Counted from the first letter of the stretch, positions 1-9,072 are shown. The stretch: 64,000 nucleotides of DNA from Pluralibacter sp. UBA7423 (GCA_002470465.1 DKMD01000011.1:76101-140100), one strand, 5' to 3'. The notes: generated from the letters alone by a model not told the origin. Program-made: numbers and translations.

Positions 1-411
1 TTCACCGACGATACCGGAAAGCGCCACCGCATCGGTCGGCGACAGCACGGCTGCCAGCGCAAATGCCGGAATAAGCGGGATACCCGGCACCACCCAGTAA
101 ATCAGGAAACCGATGCCCACCACCGTCACCAGCACTAACGCCAGCGCCAGGCCAAAAATCTCTCGTCCGTGCTCGATAAATTCACGGGTCGGCGTCTTCC
201 AGCCGTCGGCGAACAGCAGCGGTGGAATGAAGAGGACGAGGAAAAGCTCCGGATCAAACTCAACGTGCAGACCAAAGGTTGGCCACGCCAGCGCCGCCCC
301 GATGAAGATTTGCATCAACGGCAGTGGAACCTGGAAGGGCAGAACTCGGGTAACGACCCCGGAGAGAGAGACCACGAGGGTCATAATCAGTATTGTGAAG
401 AATATTTCCAT
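1..411 (-). CDS. yjcE: YjcE, Na+/H+ (cation/proton) antiporter family, N-terminal part only
   Basis: Only the first 137 codons are present; the gene runs off the left edge. The protein starts MEIFFTILIM and shows alternating hydrophobic segments and the conserved stretch LSPTDAVALSGI, typical of CPA1-type monovalent cation/proton antiporters of the inner membrane. It is nearly identical in this stretch to E. coli YjcE as I remember it, and it follows ghxP in the same direction, as in E. coli. Substrate and physiological role are inferred from the family only. Confidence 0.9.
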   Translation of the reverse strand, partial: MEIFFTILIMTLVVSLSGVVTRVLPFQVPLPLMQIFIGAALAWPTFGLHVEFDPELFLVLFIPPLLFADGWKTPTREFIEHGREIFGLALALVLVTVVGIGFLIYWVVPGIPLIPAFALAAVLSPTDAVALSGIVGE

Positions 412-582
412 GCTATCCCTGTTTGCGAAGTCTTAATTCTTGTGCTGTGTCTGATAATACGCCTTCCAGCTTATCGCAAAGCACAACAGGATGTTCCCTA
501 AAATGGTAAAAGTTAAATGATTCATTGAGTTGAATGACATTTTGTGCATTCTTCGTCGCAGATCTTCTGCCCTGTTCTCCTC

Positions 583-620
583 AGAAAAAACAAAAACGGG
601 CGGCCGAAGCCACCCGTTTT
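583..620 (-). terminator. Rho-independent terminator of ghxP
   Basis: On the minus strand AAAACGGG and CCCGTTTT form a stem with a further GC-rich top and a TTCG-type loop, followed by a T-rich tract (complement of 583-597). It begins about 20 bases after the ghxP stop. Confidence 0.8.
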
Positions 621-638
621 GACGTGCAGGAAACGGGC

Positions 639-1985
639 TTAAATCGCCCAGCCGCCCGCGTAGAAGGCGACCAGCGCCAGGGCAATCACCACGGTACCGA
701 TGTTCAGCTTGCGCCATTCGCCAGAGACAACACGGCCGATAACCAGAGTCGCGAAGCCAATCATAATACCGGTCACGATGTTACAGGTCAGCACGATGAA
801 CACCGCAGTGATCAGGCCCGCCATTGCGTCAACAAAATCGGCGAAGTCGATTTTCGCCACGTTGCTCAGCATCAGCAGACCTACGTACATCAGCGCCGGA
901 GCGGTGGCGTAGGCAGGCACCAGATAGGAGAGCGGAGAGAGGAACAGGATCAGCAGGAACAGCACGCCGACGGTGATCGCCGTCAGGCCAGTTTTGCCGC
1001 CCGCCGCCGTTCCCGCTGCGGATTCGATGTACACCGCCGCAGGCGCTGCGCCCACCAGGCCGGAGAACACGCTGCTCAGGGAGTCAGTGGTCAGTGCTTT
1101 ACCGCCGTTGATAATCTGCCCGTCTTTATCCAGCAGGTTGGCCTGACCGGCTACCGCACGGATAGTGCCCGTGGCATCGAACACGGCGGTCATCACCAGC
1201 GCCAGCACGCTTGGCAGGACGACAGGGTTTAGTGCGCCCATGATATCGAGGCTGCCGATCAGGGAATTACCGTGCTCATCGCTGAGAGAAGGCATAGCGA
1301 AGACGCCGGAGAAGTGCACGCTCGGGTCAAAAATCAGGCCAACAACGGAAACGCCGATAATGGTCAGCAGGATGCCGCCCGGCACTTTCAGCTTTTCAAG
1401 GCCGATAATGACCGCAAGACCGATCAGCGACATGATCACCGGGAAGCTTGCGAAGTGACCTAGCGCCACCGGCAGGCCGTCCAGCGGGTTTTTGATGACC
1501 AGACCGACGCCGTTGGCCGCAATCAGCAGCAGGAACAGGCCGATACCGATACCGGTGCCATGCGCAACGCCCTGCGGCAGGTTGCGCAGGATCCAGCTAC
1601 GAATGCCGGTTGCGGAAATAACGGTAAACAGCACGCCCATCAGGAACACGGCACCCAGCGCAACCGGAATGCTGATGTGCTGGCCGAGCACCAGGCTGAA
1701 TGCGGTAAACGCGGTCAGCGAGATGGCGCAGCCAATCGCCAGCGGCAGGTTGGCCCACAGGCCCATCACCAGGGAGCCAACGCCGGCAACCAGGCAGGTC
1801 GCCACGAAGACGGCCGCCGGCGGGAAGCCTGCTTTTCCAAGCATGCCCGGTACGACAATAACGGAGTAGACCATGGCCAGGAAGGTGGTTAATCCGGCAA
1901 CGATCTCCTGGCGAACGGTACTGCCACGAGCTGAAATTTTGAACCAGGCGTCCAGACCGCCGGTACGCGCTGAAGGCGTAGACAT
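639..1985 (-). CDS. ghxP: GhxP, guanine/hypoxanthine permease (NCS2/AzgA-like)
   Basis: A 448-residue polytopic inner-membrane protein that imports guanine and hypoxanthine by proton symport in E. coli. It closely matches E. coli GhxP (formerly YjcD), including the family signatures [14 protein letters not shown] and [16 protein letters not shown] use the ATG giving [15 protein letters not shown] lies 9 bases upstream, whereas the ATG three codons earlier sits almost on top of that Shine-Dalgarno and would be poorly used. Three PurR-like boxes lie upstream, so repression by PurR with purine corepressors is likely. It precedes yjcE on the same strand but has its own terminator. Confidence 0.95.
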   Translation of the reverse strand: MSTPSARTGGLDAWFKISARGSTVRQEIVAGLTTFLAMVYSVIVVPGMLGKAGFPPAAVFVATCLVAGVGSLVMGLWANLPLAIGCAISLTAFTAFSLVLGQHISIPVALGAVFLMGVLFTVISATGIRSWILRNLPQGVAHGTGIGIGLFLLLIAANGVGLVIKNPLDGLPVALGHFASFPVIMSLIGLAVIIGLEKLKVPGGILLTIIGVSVVGLIFDPSVHFSGVFAMPSLSDEHGNSLIGSLDIMGALNPVVLPSVLALVMTAVFDATGTIRAVAGQANLLDKDGQIINGGKALTTDSLSSVFSGLVGAAPAAVYIESAAGTAAGGKTGLTAITVGVLFLLILFLSPLSYLVPAYATAPALMYVGLLMLSNVAKIDFADFVDAMAGLITAVFIVLTCNIVTGIMIGFATLVIGRVVSGEWRKLNIGTVVIALALVAFYAGGWAI

Positions 1986-2097
1986 AGAAAACATCCCCTG
2001 AGAGTTTTTATCATTCGTCCGTCTGCGTGAGGGACAATCCACTGCCCGCTAAGCGTCATCTCCCTGTGCTACATCGCGGCTAAGGGGGGCCACAAAA

Positions 2098-2113
2098 AAG
2101 CAAACGATTAACT
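2098..2113 (-). promoter_or_regulatory. PurR-like operator 1 upstream of ghxP
   Basis: AAGCAAACGATTAACT matches the PurR consensus ANGCAANCGNTTNCNT at all but one defined position. It lies about 115-130 bases before the ghxP start. Confidence 0.6.
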
Positions 2114-2187
2114 CCGCGCAGACAAAAACGGTGTTCAATGTGACCTGCCCTGCGGTTTATCCATGAGAAAGCCAGGGCTGGCAAAAA

Positions 2188-2203
2188 AGGCAAACGATTA
2201 TCT
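2188..2203 (-). promoter_or_regulatory. PurR-like operator 2 upstream of ghxP
   Basis: AGGCAAACGATTATCT has one mismatch to the PurR consensus and lies 90 bases from box 1. The core GCAAACGATTA is identical in both boxes. Confidence 0.5.
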
Positions 2204-2286
2204 GGCTTTTACGCTGCCCTTTTCAACTGATGTTTACGTCATTTCGCTAAATTTCGCTTATGACGGCGAAGAAATAGCCAACGTGT

Positions 2287-2302
2287 GCGCAAACGATATC
2301 GT
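2287..2302 (-). promoter_or_regulatory. PurR-like operator 3 upstream of ghxP (weaker)
   Basis: GCGCAAACGATATCGT shares the GCAAACGAT core and has two mismatches to the consensus. It lies 99 bases from box 2. The whole 392-base gap 1986-2377 otherwise holds only AT-rich promoter-like sequence. Confidence 0.4.
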
Positions 2303-2377
2303 CGGTGCGCAATCTGGCAACAATTTTACGGCATATTCTTTTCATTTCGCCCGGCCATTGGTTTTTATGATGCGTCA

Positions 2378-3046
2378 TCAGCCGCCGGGAAAGTCGAGCG
2401 GACCGCCCTGCTGAATGGCGCGCTGCCAGGCCGGGCGTTCTTCAACCCGCTTTTTCCATGCCCTCAGATGAGGCAAATCGCCCTGCCCGCCTCGCGCCAG
2501 CAGCGCCATCGCCGGATAGCTCATCTGAATATCCGCCATGCTCAGCTGTTCGCCGGCAAACCAGGTATTCTGCGCCAGATGCCCTTCCATAAAGGCCGCG
2601 TGAGTTGCCAGCTGCTTGTTAAGGTACGCCTTCTGTACGCCCTGCCCCAAAATTTTCCCGACCGTACGCAGCCCGATGGGCACCGGCGGCTTGCCCAGGC
2701 TGCCAAAAACCAGCTTCATCAGCAGCATCGGCATCAGCGAGCCCTCGGCGTAATGCAGCCAGAAGCGATACTGAAGCCTCTCCTGTGGACTCTGCGGCTT
2801 CAGGCGCTGCTCCGGATCGTGCGATTCCTGCAGATATTCGAGAATCGCGCCCGACTCGGCGAAGATCATGCCGTCGTCTTCCAGCACTGGTGATTTGCCG
2901 AGCGGGTGCACTTTTTTTAGCGCTTCTGGCGCTAACATCGTCGGTTCGCGCTGGTAGCGCACGATGTGGTAGGGCAGCTCCAGTTCTTCCAGCGCCCAGA
3001 GTACGCGCTGGGAACGCGAAAGATTCAGATGATGCACCGTCAGCAT
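2378..3046 (-). CDS. Glutathione S-transferase family protein
   Basis: A 222-residue soluble protein with the two-domain GST layout. Residues 1-75 look like the thioredoxin-fold glutathione-binding domain (SRSQRVLWALEELELPY, then GKSPVLEDDG and ESGAILEYL, the last being the conserved gamma-glutamyl contact). Residues 90-220 form the helical domain with FAGEQLSMADIQMSYP, the usual N-capping-box region. A start with AGGAGG a few bases upstream fits. I do not recall this gene at this spot in E. coli K-12, although it sits next to soxR and could serve oxidative or electrophile detoxification; that link is inference. Substrate unknown. Confidence 0.85.
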   Translation of the reverse strand: MLTVHHLNLSRSQRVLWALEELELPYHIVRYQREPTMLAPEALKKVHPLGKSPVLEDDGMIFAESGAILEYLQESHDPEQRLKPQSPQERLQYRFWLHYAEGSLMPMLLMKLVFGSLGKPPVPIGLRTVGKILGQGVQKAYLNKQLATHAAFMEGHLAQNTWFAGEQLSMADIQMSYPAMALLARGGQGDLPHLRAWKKRVEERPAWQRAIQQGGPLDFPGG

Positions 3047-3154
3047 GGCGGCCTCCTGTCAGTTGTTCAAAATAACTATAGGAACTGTGGCGCAAGGCGG
3101 GAAAAATTTCGGCGAAAAAAAACCCTTCTGACTGGCAAAAAGGGAGTTTAGGCT

Positions 3155-3316
3155 TAGACTTAAAGTGTCAGTACAAACCGGAACCTCCTACCCACTTTTG
3201 ATCGACTGAGGCGTACTGATGTCGGGGGAAACCCTCCCGTGTACCAGCGGGATAGAGAGAAAGACAAAGACCGGAAAACAACTAAAGCGCCCATTTGTGG
3301 CGCTTTAGTTTTTTCA
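3155..3316 (+). ncRNA. sraL: SraL (RyjA) small RNA with its promoter -10 and terminator
   Basis: The segment from about 3168 to 3314 closely matches my memory of the roughly 140-nt SraL/RyjA sRNA of E. coli and Salmonella, including the central run GATCGACTGAGGCGTACTGA. A TAGACT box at 3155-3160 is a plausible -10 with a start near 3168. It ends in a strong terminator: arms 3280-3291 and 3299-3310, then TTTT. In Salmonella SraL is RpoS-dependent and targets mRNAs such as tig and rho (family knowledge). It is convergent with soxR, and its U-tract touches the soxR stop codon. Confidence 0.88.
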
Positions 3317-3775
3317 GTCGTTCTCTTCCGGAAAGTGCGCGCCGGGCCCTTTTTCGCCAAGCATATCGCCGGGGTTACGCAGCGGGCAGTCCCGATGCGA
3401 AAGACAGCCGCAGCCGATACAGCCATCAAGCTGATCGCGCAGCGCAGTCAGAGTATGGATACGCTCATCCAGTTCTTCACGCCATTTTGACGACAGCTGC
3501 TTCCAGGCTTTAGGACTGAGATTGTGTCCTTCCGGCAGGACCCCCAGCGCATCGCTGATGGTCGAGAGCGGAATGCCGATACGCTGAGCAATCTTGATAA
3601 TCGCCACATAGCGCAGCACATCACGGCGGTAGCGCCGCTGGTTGCCGCCGTTGCGCGTGCTTTCAATGAGCCCTTTGCTTTCATAGAAATGCAGCGCCGA
3701 GACGGCCACGCCGCTACGTTTTGCCACTTCGCCCGGCGTCAGCAGCGATTTTATGCGGGGAGATTTCTTTTCCAT
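3314..3775 (-). CDS. soxR: SoxR, redox-sensing [2Fe-2S] transcription activator (MerR family)
   Basis: A 153-residue cytoplasmic regulator. Residues 12-75 hold the MerR winged helix-turn-helix ([25 protein letters not shown]), a dimerisation helix follows, and the cluster ligands are Cys119, Cys122, Cys124 and Cys130 (CIGCGC plus C130), the same spacing as in E. coli. Oxidation of the cluster by redox-cycling compounds switches SoxR to activate soxS. The two genes diverge, and the SoxR operator lies between them. The 3' end abuts the SraL terminator. Confidence 0.97.
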   Translation of the reverse strand: MEKKSPRIKSLLTPGEVAKRSGVAVSALHFYESKGLIESTRNGGNQRRYRRDVLRYVAIIKIAQRIGIPLSTISDALGVLPEGHNLSPKAWKQLSSKWREELDERIHTLTALRDQLDGCIGCGCLSHRDCPLRNPGDMLGEKGPGAHFPEEND

Positions 3776-3782
3776 AAAGCGC

Positions 3783-3813
3783 TTTACCTCAAGTTAACTT
3801 GAGGAATTATACT
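3783..3813 (+). promoter_or_regulatory. soxS promoter with SoxR operator
   Basis: A perfect 18-base palindrome, CCTCAAGTTAACTTGAGG (3787-3804), lies between a -35 element TTTACC (3783-3788) and a -10 element TATACT (3808-3813). The spacer is 19 bases, the overlong spacing typical of MerR-family activated promoters, which the activator must untwist. Confidence 0.92.
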
Positions 3814-3861
3814 CGCCCGCAGACCAAACGACGAATCGAAAATGTGAGAGAGAGGCTGCTT

Positions 3862-4191
3862 ATGTCCCATCACGACATCATTGAAACCTTGATTGAATGG
3901 ATTGATGACCATATTGATCAACCGCTTAACATTGACGTGGTTGCCAGAAAATCCGGCTATTCGAAGTGGTATTTACAGCGGATGTTCCGCACGGTGATGC
4001 ACCAGACGCTGGGGGAATATATTCGTCAGCGCCGGTTACTGATGGCCGCAGAAGCTTTGCGTACCACGAAGCGGCCGATTTTTGATATTGCAATGGATTT
4101 GGGTTACGTGTCTCAGCAGACGTTTTCGCGGGTCTTCCGCCGGGAGTTCGACCGCACCCCGAGCGACTATCGCCATCAGATTTCGGCGTGA
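3862..4191 (+). CDS. soxS: SoxS, AraC-family activator of the superoxide response
   Basis: A 109-residue protein consisting only of the AraC/XylS DNA-binding domain with its two helix-turn-helix motifs ([18 protein letters not shown] and [19 protein letters not shown]). It is almost identical to E. coli SoxS (107 residues). The chosen ATG gives MSHHDIIE and is preceded by GAGAGG; a longer in-frame reading would run through the promoter. Its level is set by SoxR, and it activates genes such as sodA, zwf and micF. Its 3' end overlaps the convergent pdeC by 16 bases. Confidence 0.97.
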   Translation: MSHHDIIETLIEWIDDHIDQPLNIDVVARKSGYSKWYLQRMFRTVMHQTLGEYIRQRRLLMAAEALRTTKRPIFDIAMDLGYVSQQTFSRVFRREFDRTPSDYRHQISA

Positions 4192-5774
4192 ACGGCTTTC
4201 GGGTTATCCCACGGCGCTGAGCCTTGCTGCCACTGAACAAACTCGTGCGGCGGCATGGCTTTCGCAAAGTGCCAGCCCTGACAGAACTGCACCCCACGCT
4301 TGAGAAGCCAGTTAACCTGCTCGGCAGTTTCCACCCCTTCCGCAATGGTTTTCAGCCGCAGGCTTTGCGCCATCTCGATGATGTGTTCGGCAATCAGGTG
4401 GCTGGTGCTGTTGGTGGTTAGCGTGTCGACAAAGGATTTGTCAATTTTCAGGATATCGACGTTCAGGGAATAGAGGTTGTGCAGGTTGGAATAGCCAGTG
4501 CCAAAATCATCGATCGCCACTTCGTAGCCCGCCTGGCGGAACGCCTGAATGACGGGTGTGGTTTTCGGCACATCAATAAACCCACGTTCTGTGACCTCAA
4601 TTTTGATCTGCTGGGCGCGAACGTGATACTGCTGAGCTTTATCGGAGATCATCGCAATCAGCCGCGAGGAATGGAAATCCGATGCCGAGAGATTAATCGA
4701 AACATAGAGTTGTGGATTGCTTTGCAGGAAATCGCCCAGGTCAATGAACACCGATTCCACCACGTAGTCCGTCACCTGCTCAATTAAGCCCTCTTTTTCT
4801 GCCAACGGAATAAATTCCGACGGGCTCATTACCGGGCCATCAAAACCAGGCCAGCGAAGTAATGCTTCAGCACCGACGCATTCATTATTTTTGATATCAA
4901 TAATTGGCTGATAATGCAGACATAGCTGTTGTTTATTCAGCGCCCTCTGCAAAAGCCGTTTCGGGGAATTAAAGCGCTGCCGCGAACGGGTCCAGACCAG
5001 CAGAATCAGAATGCTGCAAATCAGCCCCAGCGGTAATGTCAGTGTCGCCTGGTGGCGCAAATTCTGGTAATAGCGAGAATCTGAAGTTGAAATAATAATG
5101 GCAATTGGCCGACGTTCAGAAAGGGCGATGGTATAAAACCGGCCATCGCGCTGGAAGGCATAATCCGCGTCGCGGATCAGCGGTTTTAATGTTGCCGGGT
5201 CAGTATTTTCACTGACGGAGAAAAAGGCATTGGTTTTGGTGTCGTATACTCCGAACGTCAGAGTGCTGTCGTCAGAAACAATCTCTCCCCACGAAAGAGG
5301 GTTAATGACCGCCACATAATTCCCTTGCTGCATATAGGTCATTTTGTAGCCGGGATAAAACGGAGTATCACGGTAATAATAAATAGCAACGCCAGGGTTG
5401 CGTCGGTACTCAGGAGCGGGCATCTGCCAGGGTTGATTAGGCCGCACCGTCGTTGAACAGATAAACCGATCGTTTTGCGCGTAAATTAAATCTTCAACAT
5501 ACAGCCGCCCGCGAATGATATTTAACATCTGCTGTTGATGTTCAGGCGTGCAAATAGCGCCGGTATAACGCTTCGCGGCGTCCTTTGCGAGGTCGGCCTG
5601 GCGGATGACGGATTCGGTTTTATTCAGGGCAATGTGGGCAAACGTCTGGAGCTGGCTATGCGTTTCAGACTCGGCGCGGAGCTGCGAAAACCAAAGCGCA
5701 AGCATCACCGGCAGGAGCACGACGATGATCACCCCCAAGCCCCTCAGCACGTTGCTTCGCGCACTCTGATTCAT
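4176..5774 (-). CDS. pdeC: PdeC, redox-regulated cyclic-di-GMP phosphodiesterase (CSS-EAL)
   Basis: A 532-residue inner-membrane enzyme. TM1 is at about residues 12-30, a periplasmic CSS-type domain at 31-235, TM2 near 236-256 and an EAL domain at 270-520. The EAL domain is intact ([44 protein letters not shown]), so hydrolysis of c-di-GMP to pGpG is expected. The periplasmic cysteines are Cys75 and Cys106; in E. coli PdeC the corresponding disulfide, made by the DsbA/DsbB system, tunes activity. The motif after Cys106 reads CST rather than CSS. I start at MNQSARSN because the upstream in-frame codons have no homologue. It is convergent with soxS. Confidence 0.93.
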   Translation of the reverse strand: MNQSARSNVLRGLGVIIVVLLPVMLALWFSQLRAESETHSQLQTFAHIALNKTESVIRQADLAKDAAKRYTGAICTPEHQQQMLNIIRGRLYVEDLIYAQNDRFICSTTVRPNQPWQMPAPEYRRNPGVAIYYYRDTPFYPGYKMTYMQQGNYVAVINPLSWGEIVSDDSTLTFGVYDTKTNAFFSVSENTDPATLKPLIRDADYAFQRDGRFYTIALSERRPIAIIISTSDSRYYQNLRHQATLTLPLGLICSILILLVWTRSRQRFNSPKRLLQRALNKQQLCLHYQPIIDIKNNECVGAEALLRWPGFDGPVMSPSEFIPLAEKEGLIEQVTDYVVESVFIDLGDFLQSNPQLYVSINLSASDFHSSRLIAMISDKAQQYHVRAQQIKIEVTERGFIDVPKTTPVIQAFRQAGYEVAIDDFGTGYSNLHNLYSLNVDILKIDKSFVDTLTTNSTSHLIAEHIIEMAQSLRLKTIAEGVETAEQVNWLLKRGVQFCQGWHFAKAMPPHEFVQWQQGSAPWDNPKAVHAEI

Positions 5775-6080
5775 ATTCAGCCTGATATCCCTGCATTTTA
5801 TGTGCCTGATATTCAGGCTGGACGCTTTCTGACAGATGATTACGTTGCATGAATCAATCAACATTAGCAACCGTCTTTTGCCCCCAAAAATCGAATATTG
5901 GGTTATGACGATAATATTTTTCCGTAAGGCAAACTAAAAGATGTGCCGACGTTTTTATTAAGTCAGCTATTTATTAAACATTCATTAAGAATATTGTTTA
6001 AAAGTCAGGCAAAACAGAATTAAGCAAAAATTATTAATGGAAATAGCAGGTACTGAGCAAAATGATGCCCGCTTCCCGGA
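5775..6080. other. Gene-free AT-rich gap before pdeC
   Basis: 306 bases between the GGDEF gene and pdeC. It is strongly AT-rich, with several TATTTATTA-like runs that could form the pdeC promoter. I see no clear terminator, operator palindrome or small gene. Confidence 0.5.
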
Positions 6081-7475
6081 TTATGAGGTCAGCGAAGCAA
6101 CCACTGTTTTACCGCGTCCGGTACGTTTAGCATCATAAAGTGCGTTATCAACAAGGCTTAATAGCAGCGCGCGTTCATGATTATTTTGCGCCACCGCCAG
6201 CGCCCCGGCGCTGAAAGAGAGGTTGATCGTCACTTCACCGATCGTAAAGGGTTGCGAACAGAGTTGGGCGCGCAGCTTGTCTGTGAACGCAACGGCCAGA
6301 TCGGTATCAGACACGGGAAGCAGTAAAAGGAACTCTTCTCCACCCAACCTACCGAGCCTCGGTGGGCCATCGCACTGCCCGCGGATATGTTCGCAGAAAT
6401 AAACCAGCACGTCGTCGCCTGCGGAATGGCCCCAGCGATCGTTGATTTGCTTAAAGTGATCAAGATCGATCATCAGCATCACAAAATGGGTATCATACTG
6501 TTCAGTCTGGCAATTATCGAGGCAGTGCTGGAGATGATCGAGGATCGCCAGTCGGTTATAGCAGCGGGTCAACGCATCGGTGGTCGCCTGAAACGCCAGC
6601 AAATTTTCGGCACGTTTACGCTCGGTAATATCCACACCAATATTCATGATCTCACCATCCGGCAACAGGATATTAGACCACAGCGTGGTAAGCACGACCC
6701 CATCACGGCGGTGCGGATACCATTCGTGCATCTCAAGCGTGGGAGAACAATTGACGGAATCCCTCACTCGTCGTCGCACATCCGGATCAGGGTAAAACAG
6801 CGCCAGCGGATCGGGCTGGTCATTTAATTCCTCCAGCGTCCAGCCAAATACCCGTTCACACTCGCCGTTCCACAACGTGCAGCGATTATGTTTATCAAAC
6901 GAATTCATTAATACCGGCGCTTTATCAAAAAGCATGCGGTACTGGTTAAGAATATTTTTTAATTCGACGGCGGTACGCTGGCGGGAAATAATTTCCGTCA
7001 TCGAATCATGGAGTTTCTCAGCAATGATCTGCGCCACGCTGCGCAAAACGGCGGGCGCTAACAAAGGCTGGTCGAAGGCCAGAAAAAGATAAGCGCGGGC
7101 ATCGTCCTGCATCGGAAATATTCGGCAGAGCACGCCGCATTTTAATTCCTGCGCTAAAGGATTGCCTTCGGAATAAAGCAGCTTGCCGACGTCACGGTGC
7201 CAGCATTTTACGCGCCACGGCGTCTGATGCTTTCGCAGCGCCGCCAGAAGGCGTTCAGCGCTGTCACTCGTCAGCCGTTCGCCCTGCACTTCCAGATGGC
7301 GTAAATCCTCTGACTCCAGCATGATCCAGGAGAGGCGTGCGCCAAAGACATCATGGATAAGCAGCAACACATCGGCAAGTGAGCGATGTGCTGAGAGTCC
7401 AGGCATAACTCTGGCCAGCCGGCGCAGGCAAAGTTCTGCATCGTTAATTGCTGCGTGTAGTTTCTCTTTTTTCAT
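6081..7475 (-). CDS. PAS-GGDEF protein, probable diguanylate cyclase
   Basis: About 464 residues with no signal peptide or membrane segment. The N-terminal 170 residues are a sensor region I cannot name, possibly GAF-like. A PAS domain follows at roughly 180-300 (DKAPVLMNSFDKHNRCTLWNGE, then DITERKRAEN at its end), then a GGDEF domain from about 305. The catalytic loop reads GRLGGEEFLLLLP, so synthesis of c-di-GMP is likely. The RxxD inhibitory site expected five residues before GGEEF is absent (DGPP). The ATG at 7475 is taken; a GTG four codons upstream (7487) is possible, and neither has a strong Shine-Dalgarno. The gene is tandem with pdeC, and I do not recall it in E. coli K-12 here. Confidence 0.88.
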   Translation of the reverse strand: MKKEKLHAAINDAELCLRRLARVMPGLSAHRSLADVLLLIHDVFGARLSWIMLESEDLRHLEVQGERLTSDSAERLLAALRKHQTPWRVKCWHRDVGKLLYSEGNPLAQELKCGVLCRIFPMQDDARAYLFLAFDQPLLAPAVLRSVAQIIAEKLHDSMTEIISRQRTAVELKNILNQYRMLFDKAPVLMNSFDKHNRCTLWNGECERVFGWTLEELNDQPDPLALFYPDPDVRRRVRDSVNCSPTLEMHEWYPHRRDGVVLTTLWSNILLPDGEIMNIGVDITERKRAENLLAFQATTDALTRCYNRLAILDHLQHCLDNCQTEQYDTHFVMLMIDLDHFKQINDRWGHSAGDDVLVYFCEHIRGQCDGPPRLGRLGGEEFLLLLPVSDTDLAVAFTDKLRAQLCSQPFTIGEVTINLSFSAGALAVAQNNHERALLLSLVDNALYDAKRTGRGKTVVASLTS

Positions 7476-7880
7476 GGCTTCAATCACAGGTTTGTTAGGG
7501 GCAAAACCTGCAATGAATAAATCAGATACTGATTTGCATGATTAAGCACAGGTTAATCATAAATCTGTAAGCCAGAGAGAACAAAAAAAAAGTGTGTTGT
7601 CTTAAAAGAATTACAAAATATTAAAATAGCCAATAAAATCAATAGCTGATTGATTGATCGCAAGTAAAATATATTGTCCAGAAAGCATAAGCCAACTATT
7701 TCCCGATGTAAATATTGTACAACCACTTAACTTTCGTGACAGTTTGCTATCTCACTGATATCTCAGTTAACCCCTTTCAAAACGGGCAAAGAATATATTC
7801 TCAATAGCAATAAGTCAGAGAACATTTCGGTCGGTGCCACAGATTTTTTTTACCATACCAGTGGCGAATAAAAGAACAAA

Positions 7881-7896
7881 CGTGATATAGTTCACA
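7881..7896 (+). promoter_or_regulatory. CRP-like site
   Basis: CGTGATATAGTTCACA matches TGTGA-N6-TCACA with a single mismatch at the first base. It lies about 130 bases before yjcB and 390 before the divergent GGDEF gene. Confidence 0.5.
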
Positions 7897-7904
7897 TTAT
7901 CTTA

Positions 7905-7926
7905 TGAAACGTAAAATACCGTTTCA
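7905..7926. repeat. Inverted repeat TGAAACG-N8-CGTTTCA, operator-like
   Basis: Two perfect 7-base arms around an 8-base spacer, just downstream of the CRP-like site. There is no T-run, so an operator is more likely than a terminator. The binding protein is unknown. Confidence 0.45.
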
Positions 7927-8020
7927 TTGTGTTGATCAATGCCTGCCGATAGCCAGAGTGTGATACACCTGATGAGCCACGTCGTGCTATCCCTGGCTTC
8001 GTTCTTTGAGGGTATGTTTC

Positions 8021-8302
8021 ATGGTTTCTGTTACCACCGGCATGGTTCTCCTGCGCTGGCCGCTCGTGAGCGCCGTACTGATGTTCCTTGCCAGCACGTT
8101 GAAAATTCAGTTCCGTAAATCCGACTATGCCGGGCTGGCGGTTGTTTGCAGCGCTTTTGGCATCGCCGCCGCCTGCTGGTTTGCCACCGGGCTGCTGGGC
8201 ATCACTCTTGTCGACATGACGCTTGTCTGGAACAACATTAAAGATGTGATGATAGAGGTAATGAGCCAGACTCCGCCAGAATGGCCGGTGATGGTGAGCT
8301 AA
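8021..8302 (+). CDS. yjcB: YjcB, small hydrophobic inner-membrane protein of unknown function
   Basis: A 93-residue protein, the same length as E. coli YjcB and clearly homologous (VVLLRWPLVSAVLMF, KSDYAGLAVV, CWFATGLLGIT). Two to three hydrophobic segments span roughly residues 8-25, 38-58 and 60-72. The ATG at 8021 has GAGGG eight bases upstream; in-frame codons before it are not conserved. It is convergent with ssb across a shared terminator. Function is not known. Confidence 0.88.
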   Translation: MVSVTTGMVLLRWPLVSAVLMFLASTLKIQFRKSDYAGLAVVCSAFGIAAACWFATGLLGITLVDMTLVWNNIKDVMIEVMSQTPPEWPVMVS

Positions 8303-8330
8303 AAACCTGCTTCAGGCAGTACAAGCCAAC

Positions 8331-8364
8331 AAAAAAGCGCTTCCCGAAGGAAAGCGCTTTTTTT
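8331..8364. terminator. Bidirectional terminator between yjcB and ssb
   Basis: A GC-rich hairpin (AAGCGCTT arms around CCCGAAGG) is flanked by A6 on the left and T7 on the right, so it can end transcripts from both sides. Confidence 0.85.
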
Positions 8365-8398
8365 ATGTGATTTGTCCGTCAGACAATACGGGACATAA

Positions 8399-8926
8399 TC
8401 AGAACGGGATATCGTCGTCGAAATCCATTGGCGGTTCGTTAGACGATGCCGGGGCTGCAGGCTGCTGCGGGCGAGACTGTGCACCACCGCTGAACTGGTT
8501 TCCGCCCTGAGGCTGCTGTGGCTGACCCCAGCCGCCGCCCTGCTGCTGACCGCCACCTGCCGGTGCGCCGCCGCCCTGACGGCCACCGAGCATCTGCATG
8601 GTGCCGCCTACGTTAACCACAACTTCCGTGGTGTATTTTTCAGCGCCGGACTGATCGGTCCATTTACGGGTACGCAGCTGGCCTTCGATATAGACCTGAG
8701 ACCCTTTACGCAGATATTCACCGGCCACTTCCGCCAATTTGCCGAACAGCACAACGCGGTGCCATTCAGTCTGCTCTTTCATTTCGCCGGTCGCTTTATC
8801 ACGCCAGGATTCGGAAGTAGCCAGCGTAATGTTGGCAACTGCGCCACCACTCGGCATGTAGCGTACTTCCGGGTCCTGGCCCAGATTACCGACGAGAATC
8901 ACCTTGTTGACGCCTCTGCTGGCCAT
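8399..8926 (-). CDS. ssb: SSB, single-stranded DNA-binding protein
   Basis: A 175-residue protein. The OB-fold domain at residues 1-112 is essentially identical to E. coli SSB. It is followed by a Gly/Gln/Pro-rich flexible linker and the acidic tip MDFDDDIPF, which docks partner proteins such as exonuclease I, RecQ and PriA. It acts as a tetramer in replication, repair and recombination. It diverges from uvrA, and the LexA box between them can affect both genes, as in E. coli. Confidence 0.98.
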   Translation of the reverse strand: MASRGVNKVILVGNLGQDPEVRYMPSGGAVANITLATSESWRDKATGEMKEQTEWHRVVLFGKLAEVAGEYLRKGSQVYIEGQLRTRKWTDQSGAEKYTTEVVVNVGGTMQMLGGRQGGGAPAGGGQQQGGGWGQPQQPQGGNQFSGGAQSRPQQPAAPASSNEPPMDFDDDIPF

Positions 8927-9072
8927 GATCGTGTCTCCTGAATACGTTTCTTAATAGTGTAAACGCGCGAGTGTACCATTTCCATGCGGCAATTTGCATA
9001 GTTGCGTAGCAGCTTCAGATATCTCACGCGGACTCGACATTATTGCACAGAGAATCAGAGCGCGCATTCCAA

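Larger units (their letters stand above)
7476..8020. other. 545-base AT-rich divergent control region between the GGDEF gene and yjcB
   Basis: No convincing ORF. It contains poly-A/T runs (around 7585-7690) likely to bend or bind H-NS-type proteins (inference), plus a CRP-like site and a 22-base inverted repeat close to yjcB, listed separately. Confidence 0.5.

Noticed and set aside
433..717. Small gene overlapping the ghxP 3' end
   Set aside because: It covers the ghxP terminator and coding end, has no Shine-Dalgarno and shows no known family.
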